64,000 bases of DNA, taken from contig NC_133774.1 of assembly GCF_003597395.2 (NCBI RefSeq), positions 550,474-614,473 of the forward strand, in the 5' to 3' direction. The position numbers and the translations under genes were made by a program. The notes beneath the pieces were generated by a model. The model was not told where the DNA came from. It saw only the letters and a list, made by a program, of their open reading frames with translations, and did not search any database. The DNA comes from Chelonoidis abingdonii (taxonomy: Eukaryota; Chordata; Testudines; Testudinidae). Positions 10,600-22,193 of this stretch are shown here, one piece after another. Every line of letters begins with the position of its first letter. Within the stretch, counting starts at the first letter, position 1.

Positions 10600-12210
10600 C
10601 TAAGCTGAAACACAAGCCGTTGAATCCTGACTGGCCAAAAGGACGTGAGCTCATTGCTCAGAGTAGGAAAGGAGAGCACCACACATGCTGCAGCCTGTAT
10701 AGGCATGACGTAGATGTCAGCAATCATGGACAAGGAGATTTGAATCAGCATATTTCCTCTGAAAAGCACAAACAGAACTCATGGAGCGCAGCTACTTCAA
10801 GTAACACATTCTCTCCAGTTAGTGTCATCTCCTCATGATGAAAAAGGGTCTGCTGCTGAACTTTGCAAGGTGTTCCATGCTGTCACGCGACACCATTCTT
10901 ACTGAAGCACTGACTGAAGCAAAAAAGTTGATGAAACTATTTACTATGACTTGTCTGTGAATAAAGACTTGCCTTGGTTTTTAAGCAAGTCACAAGCAGT
11001 GAGAGAGACCATTTTAACCTCGGATCCAGTTCAGAAGCATTTAGACTATATTAACGCTAATGATCTATAATTCTATTTGGCCACTGATGCTTCAACTAAG
11101 GGACTGACAAAATTTTTTCCATAAGTATTTTATAGTTTTTTAAAAGGGAGTCAGTACTTTCTCTTGGATTTTTACAGTGATAGGACACTGCACAAGACAT
11201 CGCCACAGAAATATCTGAAAAACTCTAGGTCTTTGACCTCAGTCTGGAGAAGCAGCCAGCGCTTGCAACTGATAATGCCAGTGTAAGTTATGGGAAGCAT
11301 AACATTTATGTCCAAAGAGGACATTATAGCAGCCAGCTGCTTAGCGCACATTCTTCATAATACATCAAAGTATGCTGCAGGAAAACTTGATGTCAATGTA
11401 GATTTAATTTTAAAGATTTATTCCCACTTTAGCATCTCTTATCAGAACAGAACAATTCAAGGAGGTGTGAAATTGTTGAGGTGGAAGAATGCAATCTATT
11501 GAAACACATTGTTACTAGGTGGCTGTCTTGTTTGCCAGCAATCAGTAGATTTCCAAAATGCTGGAAACCAGTAGCTAGCTATTTCCAGAGCTCAAGAAAG
11601 GAGTGTCCCAAAGTGATCTGGAAATGCTTTGGAGACAAGGGCAGTGCCAGTGAGATGGCTGAACTGTATTTCCTCTTTCTAAGCCATGCTCTGAATCTAT
11701 TCACAGACTGTATTGAGGCTTTAGAAGCCAACTGTTTTAGTGTTTTTTCAGGTACGAGCTCATGAATGGACAGAATATGAAACTAGAGAGAAGGATTAGG
11801 GACAAATCCTTTGGATAAACAGTGAATTCTAAGCTCAAGGGCCCTTGTATGGCATCCGCATGGCAGGTCTGACTTCTCTGAAGACAGCCTTCACAGCAAA
11901 GTTTCCAAGGTAGCTCTTGAAAAACCCATCGGCTCTGAAGAATTTTTTTGAAGTGTTCACACTTACAGCATGAAAGAAGTGGACATGGACGAGGTCTGTA
12001 AAGAGTCTAGCAATGTAGAAAGTCTAATCTCTCCTCCTGAGTTAAAGAACTACCTGACTAATGAGCAGAGGTACCTGAACATTTTCACCAAAGTACAGGA
12101 TAACTTCAAGAACTTGGAGGAAAATCAGCTCTTACGTCTTTTTAATACTGTGCAGAAATGCTCACACGGAGAAGGCTCTCTCTCTCATGACCACAGCTTG
12201 GAGAAATGAA
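10600..12210 (+). pseudogene. Decayed hAT-like transposase
   Basis: Several plus-strand frames line up as one broken protein. 10620-10838 has LNPDWPKGRELIAQ and then a Cys/His-rich segment ending DLNQHISSEKHKQ, which looks like the N-terminal BED-type zinc finger. 11290-11502 holds AAGKLDVNVDLILKIYSHFS. 11481-11765 holds HIVTRWLSCLPAISR with ALNLFTDCIEALEA; T-R-W-L-S is typical of hAT-like proteins. 11970-12209 continues the C-terminal half. At least four frame breaks separate them, and a first-Cys pair of the finger appears changed (CCSLY). No hATC block was recognised after 12210. Family call is tentative; it could also be an old domesticated copy that has since decayed. Confidence 0.6.
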
Positions 12211-12457
12211 AGGAAGAGGCTGGATGTAGAGTGCATGAAAACAGAGCTCCAGATGTGCCACTAACAGGGTAATGCAAGAATACATACCCTGAGCTCCTCA
12301 AGAACAAAGAACTTCTGAAGCAGAGGCAAAAGCACAGACACAAGATAAAGGTACTCTAGGTCCCTTGCAGGGTCCTAGAGCCTGGGCTCCAGCCCGAATG
12401 TTTACACTGCAATTAGCTCAGCCCAGCTGTGGGTGTCTAATAGCACTGTAGACATAA
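12211..12457. other. Unassigned, with a MITE-like right end
   Basis: The sequence at 12365-12457 ends in agcactgtagacataacct, matching the outward end style of short reptile MITEs (compare 51584-51605, agtgtagacatagccc). The left end is not evident. Confidence 0.35.
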
Positions 12458-12465
12458 CCTAAGTG

Positions 12466-12732
12466 CAGGGGCGGCTCTAGGTATTTTACTGCCCAAAGCA
12501 TGGCAGGCAGGCTACCTTCAGCGGCTTGCCTGCGGGAGGTCTCTGGTCTCGCGGATTCGGCAGCAGCCTGTGGAAGGTCTGCCAAAGCCACGGGACCAAC
12601 GGACCCTCCGCAGGCATGCTGCCGAAGGCAACCTGCCTGCCACCCTCGCGGCTACCAGCAGAGCGCCCCCCCCCCCCCCAGCTTGCCACCCCAGGCACAC
12701 ACTTGGCATGCTGGTGCCTGGAGCCGCCCCTG
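12466..12732. mobile_element. hAT-type MITE with perfect 8-bp TSD
   Basis: The left end caggggcggctctagg and the complement of the right end caggggcggctccagg are near-identical inverted repeats. The flanks are cctaagtg at 12458-12465 and cctaagtg at 12733-12740, a perfect 8-base duplication. The 267-base body is GC-rich and contains a run of 14 C at 12666-12679. No coding capacity. Confidence 0.92.
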
Positions 12733-12740
12733 CCTAAGTG

Positions 12741-13000
12741 TCTGCAGATTGGCAACTTAATTTGGGGGGGGAGAGAATGTAACAAAGTCTTTTTGGGACA
12801 AGATTAGACACATGAATGTTCCTGGGAAGGGAAGGGTATTTTGGGGCAGAAAAATGATGGAATAGGGGAAGAAGTGTTAGGGGTGTAGGAAGGAGGGTTG
12901 AGAGGAGGGGCAGGAATGGGGATGGATGGTAAGGGAGGGAAGAGAGGTTGAAGGCTCTGGTGAGGGAGGCATGGCACCTCCCAGATTTGCAAGTGCATCC
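12741..13000. repeat. Purine-rich low-complexity stretch
   Basis: 12815-12970 is strongly G/A-biased on the plus strand (repeated gggaag and ggagggg motifs). No gene is recognised. Confidence 0.6.
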
Positions 13001-13610
13001 TGTGACAAATTGGGAATTTTTTGTAATATTTTTATGAACCCTCAGTTTCCCCTATATGCTGTGTTGTTACCCAACAGGGTGAAAAGGGGCTGTTTGCTCT
13101 CAGGGCAGGTGAACAGACACAGGTGTGGGATTAGCTGTCTGGGCCTTAATTCCCACATCAATAGAGCATCAGAGAAGACAACAACAAATCAAATCATCAA
13201 GACATTGGCACCTAGCAACCAACAACCCAGAGGGAGGAAGATTTCCACACCTTTCCCCAAGCTGAACAACAGTCAAAAGACTGGGGAGGAAGGAGGTAGG
13301 GGATCAGAGCTGTCAGCTGGGAGGAGTCGGGTTCTCACCAGGAGTCTGACCAAGGAGGTCGGACAGAAACAGACAGGGCTTGAACACTACAGCGTGGCTG
13401 AGCTCTGGGCTGACAAGACTGGACAACACTCTAATCATCAGTTCTCTGGGCTAACCTAAGGATCTTCTGTGCTGTGTCCAGGTGACTAATAAACCCAATT
13501 GTTCTGGCAGCTCTGTGAGAGCATCACTGCAGATGCTGGGCAAGGTGCATTAATCCCTGAGGAGTGGACAAGTCTCAAATCAGGGACTCTCTTAGTTGGA
13601 CTCACTGAAC
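13001..13610 (+). mobile_element. Retroviral-type LTR remnant
   Basis: It begins tgtgacaaattggg and carries an aataaa signal at 13486-13491 within gactaataaaccc, as expected for an LTR in plus orientation. The long open frame 12926-13459 runs through it and has no recognisable domain. The 3' end is not sharp, and no internal region is attached. Confidence 0.6.
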
Positions 13611-13624
13611 AGATCTCGCAGGGT

Positions 13625-13705
13625 GAAGACAACAAATCCTGCATCTTGGCAGGGGGTTAGACCAGATGACCCTTGCGGTCCCTTCTAATTTTATGGTTCT
13701 ACAAT
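13625..13705 (+). mobile_element. CR1 3' tail fragment
   Basis: The text gggttagaccagatgacccttgcggtccc followed by ttatggttctac is the CR1 3' end. Only about 80 bases remain. Confidence 0.8.
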
Positions 13706-14104
13706 AAACATGAGTGTTGCAAGCCCAAAGGTCCAGTCTAAAAACTGAAGAACAGCCAGACTGGGTAATGTTGAAATAAGTTCCTGTCTGCATCCTGTAG
13801 TACTTGCCCAGACCGGTATTGCCCTGGCCTCTTCTTTTGTCATTCAGTGTTGGACCCATTCTACAACAATATGCATTACCTCACCTTTTGGGGGCAAAGC
13901 CAGACCTTTTGGCACCTGCTCCCCTATTTGGTGTAAACATTGCTTGTGCCAATCAGAGGCGAACACACACAGGTTTTGGGGTCTGTCCACTATGACACTT
14001 CTGTGATGTCATAGTGGGTATTTTAGGGGTTGCCCTGCCATGTGCAGGCAGAGAGAGGAGAAAACGTGTCCCGTGTATATCCTCCGTTGTTCGGTGTTGA
14101 GAGA
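13706..14104. other. Unassigned intergenic
   Basis: No gene or repeat family recognised, apart from the short hairpin actatgacacttctgtgatgtcatagt at 13990-14015. Confidence 0.4.
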
Positions 14105-15115
14105 GATAAGGTCAGTGGAGTGGCAAATTTATAGATGATACAAACTACTCAAGATAGTAAGACCCAGACGACTGTGAGAGCTACAAAAGGATCTTGCAAA
14201 ACGTGGTGGGTGATGGGCAACCAAAATGGCCAGTGAAATTAGATGTTGATAAATGCAAAAGTCTATGCACATGGGAAAAACATCATGCCCAACTATACAG
14301 TAAAATGATGGGGTCTAAATTAGCTGTACCACTTCAAGAAAAATCTTGGAGTCCTTGTTGGTAGTTCTCTGAAAAACATCCACTCAGATGTGTCATGCAG
14401 TCAAAAGATGCGAACAGAATGTTAGGAGCATTAAGAAGGGGATAAGATAATAAGACAAAAATGACCGAGTTTGCCTCTATATAAATCCCCTGGTACGCCC
14501 ACACTAATCGTGCAGATATGGTCCACCCCATCTCAAAAAAAATATATTTGAACTGGAAAAAATTCATAAAAGGGCAAACAAAAATGATTAGGGGTATGGA
14601 AGTGGCTGTCATATGGGAACAGATTAATAAGACTGGACTTTCAGCGTGGAAAAATAGATGACTAAGGGCGATATCATTTGAGTTCTATAAAATCATGACT
14701 GGTGTGGAGAAATTAAATAAGAAGTGTATTTACTCCTCCATAAACACAAGTACTGGAGGTCACCAAATCAATGAACAGGCAGTGGGTTTAAAACCACACA
14801 AACAAGATATTTTTTCACTCAAATGACACAGTCATTGTGGCAACTCCTTGCCAGAGGATGTTGTGAAGGCAAGACTATAACAGGATTCCAAGAAAAAACT
14901 AGATAAGTTCATGGAGGATAGAGTCCATCGAAGGGCTTTAGCCAGGATGGGCAAGGATGGTGTCTCTAAGCCTTGTTTGCAGAAGCATGGGAATGGTGAC
15001 AGGGGAATGGATCACTCCAAAGGTTACCTGTTCGTTTCATTCCCTCTGGGGGTTCCTGGCATGGTCACTGGTAGCAGGATACTGGGGCTAGATGGGCCTT
15101 TGGTGCTTACGCCTG
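14105..15115 (+). mobile_element. CR1 LINE, 5'-truncated
   Basis: The plus strand covers the RT thumb to the end of ORF2 and the 3' UTR. Recognisable pieces are the primer-grip area near 14230-14270 (gatgttgataaatgcaaaag), the RT C-terminus near 14500-14660, the ORF2 end near 14900-14935 (gataagttcatggaggatag), and the 3' UTR end ctagatgggcctttggtg at about 15088. Many small indels make the frame unreadable. Confidence 0.88.
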
Positions 15116-15538
15116 TAGATTGCATCACGTATTTGCAAGGGGCAAAAAAAAATGCAGGCCTGTTATTTACCAGGCTGCACGCTTGCAACAGACTATATAG
15201 TAGAGATGCAAAGGAGATATGGGTCAACAAGCAGACTGCAAAACAACACAACAACTAAAATCAATCAATTTAACATTTTTATTGGGGAAGCAGTTACAAG
15301 GGGTAAGAAGCTAGCTTTATGATTAGCTAATAGAGTTACAAAAACCTAAAACACACAATGGCTATATCTCACTAACAATATTTACAAACAAAATGCAGCA
15401 TTTAGTAATAACTGATACTTACAAATAAAACCAACACATCACGACCGGCAAAACGTAGAAGCTCTATTTGGAAACACGTAGCTGAGAGAGAGGCTTCGAG
15501 GTGATCAGGCTCGGTTACGGCAACACGGCATACACGGG
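15116..15538. other. Unassigned, AT-rich, before the gap
   Basis: An AT-rich stretch with tttttattgggg at 15278-15289, whose complement contains an AATAAA signal, so part of a minus-strand LTR is possible. Not otherwise identified. Confidence 0.3.
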
Positions 15539-16087
15539 NNNNNNNNNNNNNNNNNNNNNNNNNNNNNNNNNNNNNNNNNNNNNNNNNNNNNNNNNNNNNN
15601 NNNNNNNNNNNNNNNNNNNNNNNNNNNNNNNNNNNNNNNNNNNNNNNNNNNNNNNNNNNNNNNNNNNNNNNNNNNNNNNNNNNNNNNNNNNNNNNNNNNN
15701 NNNNNNNNNNNNNNNNNNNNNNNNNNNNNNNNNNNNNNNNNNNNNNNNNNNNNNNNNNNNNNNNNNNNNNNNNNNNNNNNNNNNNNNNNNNNNNNNNNNN
15801 NNNNNNNNNNNNNNNNNNNNNNNNNNNNNNNNNNNNNNNNNNNNNNNNNNNNNNNNNNNNNNNNNNNNNNNNNNNNNNNNNNNNNNNNNNNNNNNNNNNN
15901 NNNNNNNNNNNNNNNNNNNNNNNNNNNNNNNNNNNNNNNNNNNNNNNNNNNNNNNNNNNNNNNNNNNNNNNNNNNNNNNNNNNNNNNNNNNNNNNNNNNN
16001 NNNNNNNNNNNNNNNNNNNNNNNNNNNNNNNNNNNNNNNNNNNNNNNNNNNNNNNNNNNNNNNNNNNNNNNNNNNNNNNNNNNNNNN
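15539..16087. other. Assembly gap (549 N)
   Basis: A run of N. Long open frames running through it are artefacts. The CR1 on its right side presumably continued into the gap. Confidence 1.
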
Positions 16088-16492
16088 TCTTATCCCATGA
16101 CAGCTTACTTTGCTTAAGAGCCTTTGGTGAGGGACCTTGTCAAAGGCTTTCTGAAAATCTAAGCACACTATATCCACTGGATCTCCCTTGTCCACATGCT
16201 TGTTGACTCCACTCAAAGAATTCTAACAGACTGGCAAGGCATGATTTCCCTTTACAAAAAAACATGTTGACTCTTCCTCAACAAATTATGTTCATCTATG
16301 TGTCTAACAATTCTATTCTTTACTATAGTTTCAACCAGTTTGCCCAGTTCTGAAGACAGACTTACCAGCATATAATTGCCGGGATCCCCTCCAGAGCCCT
16401 TTTTAAAAATTGGCACCACAGTAGCTAACCTCCAGTCATCTAGAACAGAAGCTGACTTAAATGATAGGTTACAAACCACAGTTAGCAATTCT

Positions 16493-17623
16493 TGTGACGC
16501 TGCACTCCATATTTTTATAAAAGTATGTTTGTAAGTGTGGATATGATGTAACTGGAATATGCTTTATGCAAAAGGTCTCTTGTAAGGTATCATTGCAAAG
16601 CTTATAATCTACTCAGTGTGATCATCCTATTTGTATGAATGTATCATTCTTGTATCTGAAACTAGGAATATGAAATATAACTGAGGTCTTATTGTAATTA
16701 TGCAAAGTGTGGGCCATTAATGATGGCTTAGAATCTTGATGGCTCCCATCAACTAGGACAACTGGCTATAAATGGCTCTGTTTACTCCTAAGCCTTCCTG
16801 TATACCTGGGTGCCAGCCAGTGAGTAATGAAGTCTCACAGGATATGTGAACATGTCACATAATACTGGAATCCATCTTAATCCTGGTGCTTTTCCATTTA
16901 GAAGGAAGGGGGGAACCCAGAGACACAAAGGATTCTCACCTTGTGCCAAAGCCATAAAAAGGGGTGGAACAGAACAAAGGTGGCCAGTCATGAGAAATCC
17001 CCTTTATCACCACCTGAACTGGAACTAACAGGAACTATACTAGGGAAAGGATTGGGCCTAGACTAAGGAGGAATCTAGTCTGTGAACACCTCTGAGGGTG
17101 AGATTTACCTGTATTCAGTTTCCTAAATGTATTAGGGTTAGACTTACATGTTCTGTTTTATTTTGCTTGGTAACTTACTTTGTTCTGTCTGTTATTACTT
17201 GAAATCACTTAAATCCTACTTTTTATACTTAATAAAAATCACTTGTTTATTATTAAACCCAGAATAAGTATTTAATACCCAGGGGTGCAAACAGCTGTGA
17301 ATCTCTATCAGTGTTCTAGAGGACGGACAATTTATGAGTTTATCCTGTATAAGCTTTATGCAGGGTAAAACAGATTTATTTGGGGTTTGGATCCCATTGG
17401 GAGCTGGGTGTCTGGGTGCTGAAGACAGGAGCACTTTTTAAGTTGTTTTCAGTTAAGTCTGCAGCTGTGGGGGGTTGGTTCAGATCCTGGGTCTGTACTG
17501 CAGCAGGCTTGCGTGTCTGGCTCAACAAGGCAGGGTTCTGGAAGACCAAACTGGCAGAGAAAACAGGCTCTCAGCACATCAGGCAATAGTCCCAAGGGGG
17601 TCTCTGTGACCAAACCCATCACA
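16493..17623 (+). mobile_element. Solo LTR inside CR1
   Basis: It starts tgtgacgctgcactcc and ends aacccatcaca, so the ends form the inverted pair TGTGA / TCACA. The flanks are attct (16488-16492) and gttct (17624-17628), 4 of 5 identical, fitting a 5-base retroviral duplication. The CR1 sequence resumes exactly after it. It has a TATA-like ccataaaaagg at 16952 and an aataaaaatc signal at 17230. Length is 1131 bases. Loss of the rest of the element by LTR-LTR recombination is the usual origin. Confidence 0.9.
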
Positions 17624-17823
17624 GTTCTGCAATTTCACATTTGAGTTCCTTCAGAACTCTTGGGTGATACCATCATGTCCTGGTGACTTATTCCTGTTTA
17701 GTTCATCAGTTTGTTCCAAAACCTCCTCTAACGACACCTCAATCAGGGGCAGTTCATCAGATCAGTCACCTAAAAAGAATGGCTCAGGTTTGGGAATCTC
17801 CCTCACATTCTCAGCCGTGAAGA

Positions 17824-18904
17824 CTCAGACTCATAGACTCATAGGTCAGAAGGGACCAATATGATCATCTAGTCTGACCTCCTGCACAAGGCAGGCCACA
17901 AAACCCTACCCATACCCATTTATAACAACCTACCCGAACCCATACTGGAGTTTATTGAAATCGTCAAAATTGAGATGGAAGACCTCAAGCTGCAGGAAAT
18001 CCCGCAGCAAGCGACCCACCCCACGCGCAGAGGAAGTCGAAAAACCTCCAGGGCCCTCGCCAATCCTGCCCTGGAGAAAATTCCTTCCCGAGCCCCAAAT
18101 ATGGTGATAAGCTACCACCCTGACATGTGGGCAAGACTTTCACCACCAGCACCCAAGAAAGAATTCTCTGTCTAGTAACCAGTTCCCATCCCATCCAACA
18201 TCCCCCACAGACCATTGACAATTATCTTGCGATAATGCAATAATCAATGCCCAAAAAACTATCCCCATCATAAATCCCCCTCATATACTTATCAAGCTTG
18301 GCTTAAAGCCCGATAAGTCTTTTGCCCCCCACTACTTCCCTCGAAGCTGTCCAGAACTTCACTCCCCTAATGTTAGAACCTCGTCTAATTCAATCTAAAC
18401 TTCCTAATACCATTGTTCACCCATTTCGTCCTCGGCCTACATAGTACTAAACTTAAATAATTCCCTCCCCCTAACGTAATCCCCCTGATAATTATATAGA
18501 CAGCATATCCCCCCGGAGCTTCTTTTTGGCCAGGCTAAACAAGCAAGCTCTTTGAGTCTCCTTTTCAATTAAGGCAGATTTTTCATTCCTCGGATCATCT
18601 AGTAGCCGTCTCCTGAACCTGTTCCGTTTTTGGATTCATCCTTCTTAACTGGGACGACTAGAACTGCACACAATATTCAGGTGGCGGGTTCTCACAGGCG
18701 CGTATTAACTGCAACTAACACCTCCTTGCTCCTTTGCTGGAAATACCTCGCCGGATTGACAATCCCTAAACCGCATTTGCTTTTTTAACAGCCATATCAC
18801 ATTGGCGGCTCATAGTCATCCCGCTATCAACCAATACCCCAAGGTCCTTCTCCTCCTCCGTCGTTTCCAACTGATGCGTCCCCAACGTATATCTAAAATT
18901 CTTA
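17824..18904 (-). mobile_element. CR1 LINE 3' part inserted in the larger CR1
   Basis: The 3' terminus at the low coordinate carries a short tandem tail (cagactcatagactcatag, 17827-17846) and the standard CR1 end. Reading leftwards from 18904 come the RT C-terminus and 3' UTR. The flanks share agac (17820-17823 and 18908-18911), and the host CR1 reads on across it. It is heavily mutated compared with the copy at 671-3050. Confidence 0.85.
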
Positions 18905-19255
18905 TTATTAAGACCAATGCAAAGAATTAATTTAGTTTCTCTGCAATAGCCTTACAGTCTTTGAGTGCTCCTTTTGCATCTGGATTGTCCAGTGGCCCCA
19001 CTGGTTGTTTAGCAGGCTTCCTGCTTGTGATGTACATAATTTTTATTTACATTTTGCTAGTCTTTTTGAGATTTTGGCTATCTGTTCTTCAAACTCTTTT
19101 TTGGCCTTCCTCATTATATTTTTATACCTCATTTGCCAGAGTTTATGCTCCTTTCTATTTTCCACAGAAGGATTTAACTTCTACTTTTTAAAGGATGCCT
19201 TTTTGTCTCCCACTGCTTCTTTTACTTTGTTGTTTAGCCACGGTGGCACTTTTTT

Positions 19256-19342
19256 GGTTCATAGAATATCAGGGTTGGTAGGGACCTCAGGAAGTCATCT
19301 AGTCCAAACTCCTGCTCAAAGCAGGATCAATCCCCAACTAAA
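19256..19342 (-). mobile_element. SINE or CR1 tail fragment
   Basis: The text atagaatatcagggttggtagggacctcagg and the following ccaaactcctgctcaaagcaggatc form the CR1-like 3' tail also seen in the tRNA SINE at 43738-43926. It interrupts the larger CR1. There is no tRNA head here, so it may be a SINE tail or a CR1 subfamily tail. Confidence 0.7.
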
Positions 19343-20650
19343 TCATTCTGGTTCTCTTCCTATGTTTTTTAATTTGGGGTATACATTTAAGTTGAGCCTT
19401 TATTATGGTGTCTTTTAAAAGTTTCCATGCAGCTTGCAAGGATTTCACTTTTGGCACTGAACCTTTTAATTTCTGTTTCACTAACCTCATTTTTGTGTAG
19501 TCCTCCTTTCCAAAATGAAATGCTACAGTGTCGGGCTGCTGTGGTGTTTTCCTCGCCACAGGGATGTTAAATTGAATTACATTATGGTCATTACCATCAA
19601 CCGGTCCAGCTATATTCACCTCTTGGACCAGATCTTGTGCTCCCACTTAGGACTAAGAATTGCCTCTCCTCTGGTGGGTTCCAGGACTAGCTGCTCCAAG
19701 AAGCAGCCATTTAAGGTGTCAAGAAACTTTATCTCTGCATCCCGTCCTGAAGTGACATGTACCCAATCAGTATGGGGATATCTGAAAACCCCCAATTGTA
19801 CTGAGTTTTTTATTTTTATAGCCTTTCTAATCTCCCCGAGTATTTCACAGTCACTGTCACAATCCTGGTCAGGTGGTTGGTAATATATCCCTACTACTAT
19901 ATTCTTATTATTAGAGCGTGGAATTACTATCCATAGAGAGTCTATGGTAGTTTGGTTTATGTAAGATTTTTACTTCATTTGATTCTGTGACACTCCCCCA
20001 CCAGCACGACTGTTCTGTCATTACAATATATTTTGTACCCTGGTATTACTGTATCCCATTGATTATCTTCATTCCACTATGTTTCTGTGATGCCTATTAT
20101 ATCAATATCTTCATTTAATACGAGGCATTCTAGTTCACACATCTTATGATTTAAAACTTCTAGCCTTTGTATATAAGCACTTTAAAAACTTGTCACTTTT
20201 TAGCTGTCTGCTATTACATGATGTAACTGAATGGAGCTTTTTTTCATTTGACTGTTTCTCATCAGATCCTAGCTGTATTTTATCATCTTCCATGCTCTCC
20301 TCCTTACTAGGACACAGAGAATCTCCATTAATAGATCCTCCCCTAAGGGATATCTTTGTCCAAACCACATGCTCCTCCGCACCTGTCAGCTTCCCCCAGC
20401 CTTTAGTTTAAAAACTGCTCTAAGACCCTTTTTAATTTTAAGTGCCAGCAATCTGGTTCCATTTTGGTTTAGGTGGAGCCCATCCTTCCTATACAGGCTC
20501 CTCCTTTCCTCAAAGTTTCCCCAGTTCCTAATAAAGCCTAAACCCCTCCTCTCTACATCTTTGTCTCATCCACGCATTGAGAATGCACGAGGGGGTGAAG
20601 CTGTGTGGCTTACCCTGGAGGAAGAGTGAGACCCTTGTGGGGTCTGGCCC

Positions 20651-22063
20651 ACTGACGGGCTCTAGTACCACCCTGTGACACACCCCAACCCCTACGACCC
20701 TAGCTCCGCCAGTGCACCCCAATGCCCACGCGCTCAATAGCTCTACCAGTCGAGCCCAGTCTACCCACACCCAGACTTCCTGCACTTCAACATAATTCTG
20801 CTTTTACATAGTTGCCATTTGCTCTAGGCACAGATGTGAGTTGGGTTATAGGATGGGGGGAGTAACAGTAATAGAAACATTTGTATACGAGGGAGTGAAG
20901 ACCTAAGGGAGATGTGTTCCCTGCTTGCAGCTGGGAGGCCTGGGTATAGAAGTGGGGAAGTGGCCAGGTGGGAGTGGGGAAACACTGAATGGGTCAGAGG
21001 AATGGCTGAGGAGGGGGGCTGAAACAAGGCTGGTGGGGCCCAGCTGATGTATGGATTTGTGAGGGGAGCAGCAGTTGGCTCAGCATGCTAATTGCATGTA
21101 CAACGGTCTAAAAAGGACTATTAACGGCTAACAACCACCACATCTCTTTTCCTGTTAAAAATTCAATGGCAAAAAGCTCTGTTAACGCAGAATGACGGTT
21201 GCTTGGTGGTGTGTTGTCCCCTGCACAATATTGAGCTGAGCTACTTCAGCCTCTCTGAAAACCAGGAAATGCAGTTTGCCCATGCAGCAGTGTCACAGTA
21301 TGCCCCATTGACTAATACCGCCTCAGCTGCTGAAACCTACAAGCTCTTCACCTCCTTTTACAGCCCATTCATTCTCAGCCACGGGACTCCTCTGAACATT
21401 ATTAAGCAACAAAATGTGGGGGCAGGGGCAGGTTTCCTGTGCCACTTCCCCCTCTGTCCCTTTGGAGCTGGAATGGCCAATGAGATTCATTTGGATACCC
21501 TCTGTCATGGATTCACAGGTCCAGTGCTCTCTCTGAGGTCTGTAATTGTCCCAGAGAGGACCCCTTTAGAGTGTGAACCGCCTGAGGGTCCCACTCTCTT
21601 GCTGGGGTAAGCCCCTTGGTTTCACCATTGTTTGTGGCCACAAAAATCCAGTAACATTCTCACTCATGCCACGTGGGATACACGCAGAAAGGGGAATGAA
21701 CCTGCCCAAAGCTGCCGAGCCAGTCACAGAGCCAGGACTAGAACTCAGGGGTTGCAAACACTAAACCTCAGGCTACAGGTCACAGCATTGACAGGAATCT
21801 GAAGGGCGTCAAGTCCCAGGAAGACGCTGCATTATTTGGGGTGGTATCTGGGGGTATAATGAGGAATGGGTGTAGTTAAGGGGAAATTCAGCTGGAGCAG
21901 CAGCAGCAAGATGCATCAGGCTGAGGATGGGTCTCCCAGCTGGGAAGTGAGCCCTGCTGCTGGGGATAAGTACCCCTGGCAAAGTGATGGTTCTGGCTGG
22001 GGACAGGGACCAGATGGGACTTTTCCTTCTACCCTCTGCGCCTCTGGGGGTCATGTCACTTAC
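20651..22063. other. Presumptive TLN1 intron 2, mostly unassigned
   Basis: It lies downstream of the TLN1 exon on the minus strand. 21690-21765 (gggaatgaacctgcccaaagctgccgagcc) resembles an old MIR/core-SINE. The open frame at 21203-21610 has no recognisable domain. No further talin exon is visible here. Confidence 0.45.
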
Positions 22064-22193
22064 GCTGCCCCATCTGTGCCTCAGGCACGCGCTCCCGGAT
22101 GATCCGACAGGCGTCGTACACCATGGTGGAGGGCTCAAACTGCATGGTCTTCACCACGTTGCCAATGCTGATCTTCAGCGATAGGGCAACCAT
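22064..22193 (-). CDS. TLN1: Talin-1, first coding exon
   Basis: The minus strand from ATG at 22193 encodes 43 codons, opening MVALSLKISIGNVVKTMQ and closing RVPEAQMGQ. It then breaks after one base of the next codon at a consensus 5' splice site (exon C | gtaagt, intron from 22063). This is the N-terminus of talin, the F0 part of the FERM head; talin links integrin tails to actin at focal adhesions on the inner face of the plasma membrane. SIGNVVKTMQ fits talin-1 better than talin-2. The start is in an excellent Kozak context (gccgccgccATGG). The frame is open and unbroken, and splice signals are intact, so this is a live exon, not a processed copy. The next exon was not found down to position 1 (part of the region is an assembly gap). 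Confidence 0.92.

Larger units (their letters stand above)
16095..20368 (-). pseudogene. CR1 ORF2 remnant (endonuclease and reverse transcriptase)
   Basis: From high to low coordinate on the minus strand: 20368-20144 ends with LKCLYTKARSFKS, the start of the CR1 endonuclease region. Around 19900-19840 the complement encodes a VGIYYQPPDQD-like endonuclease block. 19646-19338 is the linker with SLQAAWKLLKDTIIKAQ. 16488-16252 carries WRLATVVPIFKKGSGGDPGNY, RT box 2. 16216 down to 16088 has CLDFQKAFDKVPHQRLL, the box with the first catalytic aspartate. Stops, shifts and the insertions make it non-functional. Confidence 0.88.
16088..20650 (-). mobile_element. Long CR1 LINE interrupted by three insertions
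   Basis: Minus-strand CR1 pieces are at 16088-16492, 17624-17823, about 18905-19255 and 19343-20650. They run in order from RT palm (low coordinate) through RT, linker and endonuclease to the ORF2 start region near 20368. They are separated by a solo LTR (16493-17623), a second CR1 (17824-18904) and a SINE/CR1 tail (about 19256-19342). The 3' part is lost in the gap. This is the longest CR1 in the window and reaches upstream of ORF2 (20400-20640). Confidence 0.88.

Noticed and set aside
12926..13459. 177-codon plus-strand frame
   Set aside because: It runs through an LTR and has no domain.
15501..16216. Long open frames on both strands across 15539-16087
   Set aside because: They run through a block of N; there is no sequence to translate.
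21203..21610. 135-codon plus-strand frame near TLN1
   Set aside because: No domain or conserved motif, and no support as an exon.
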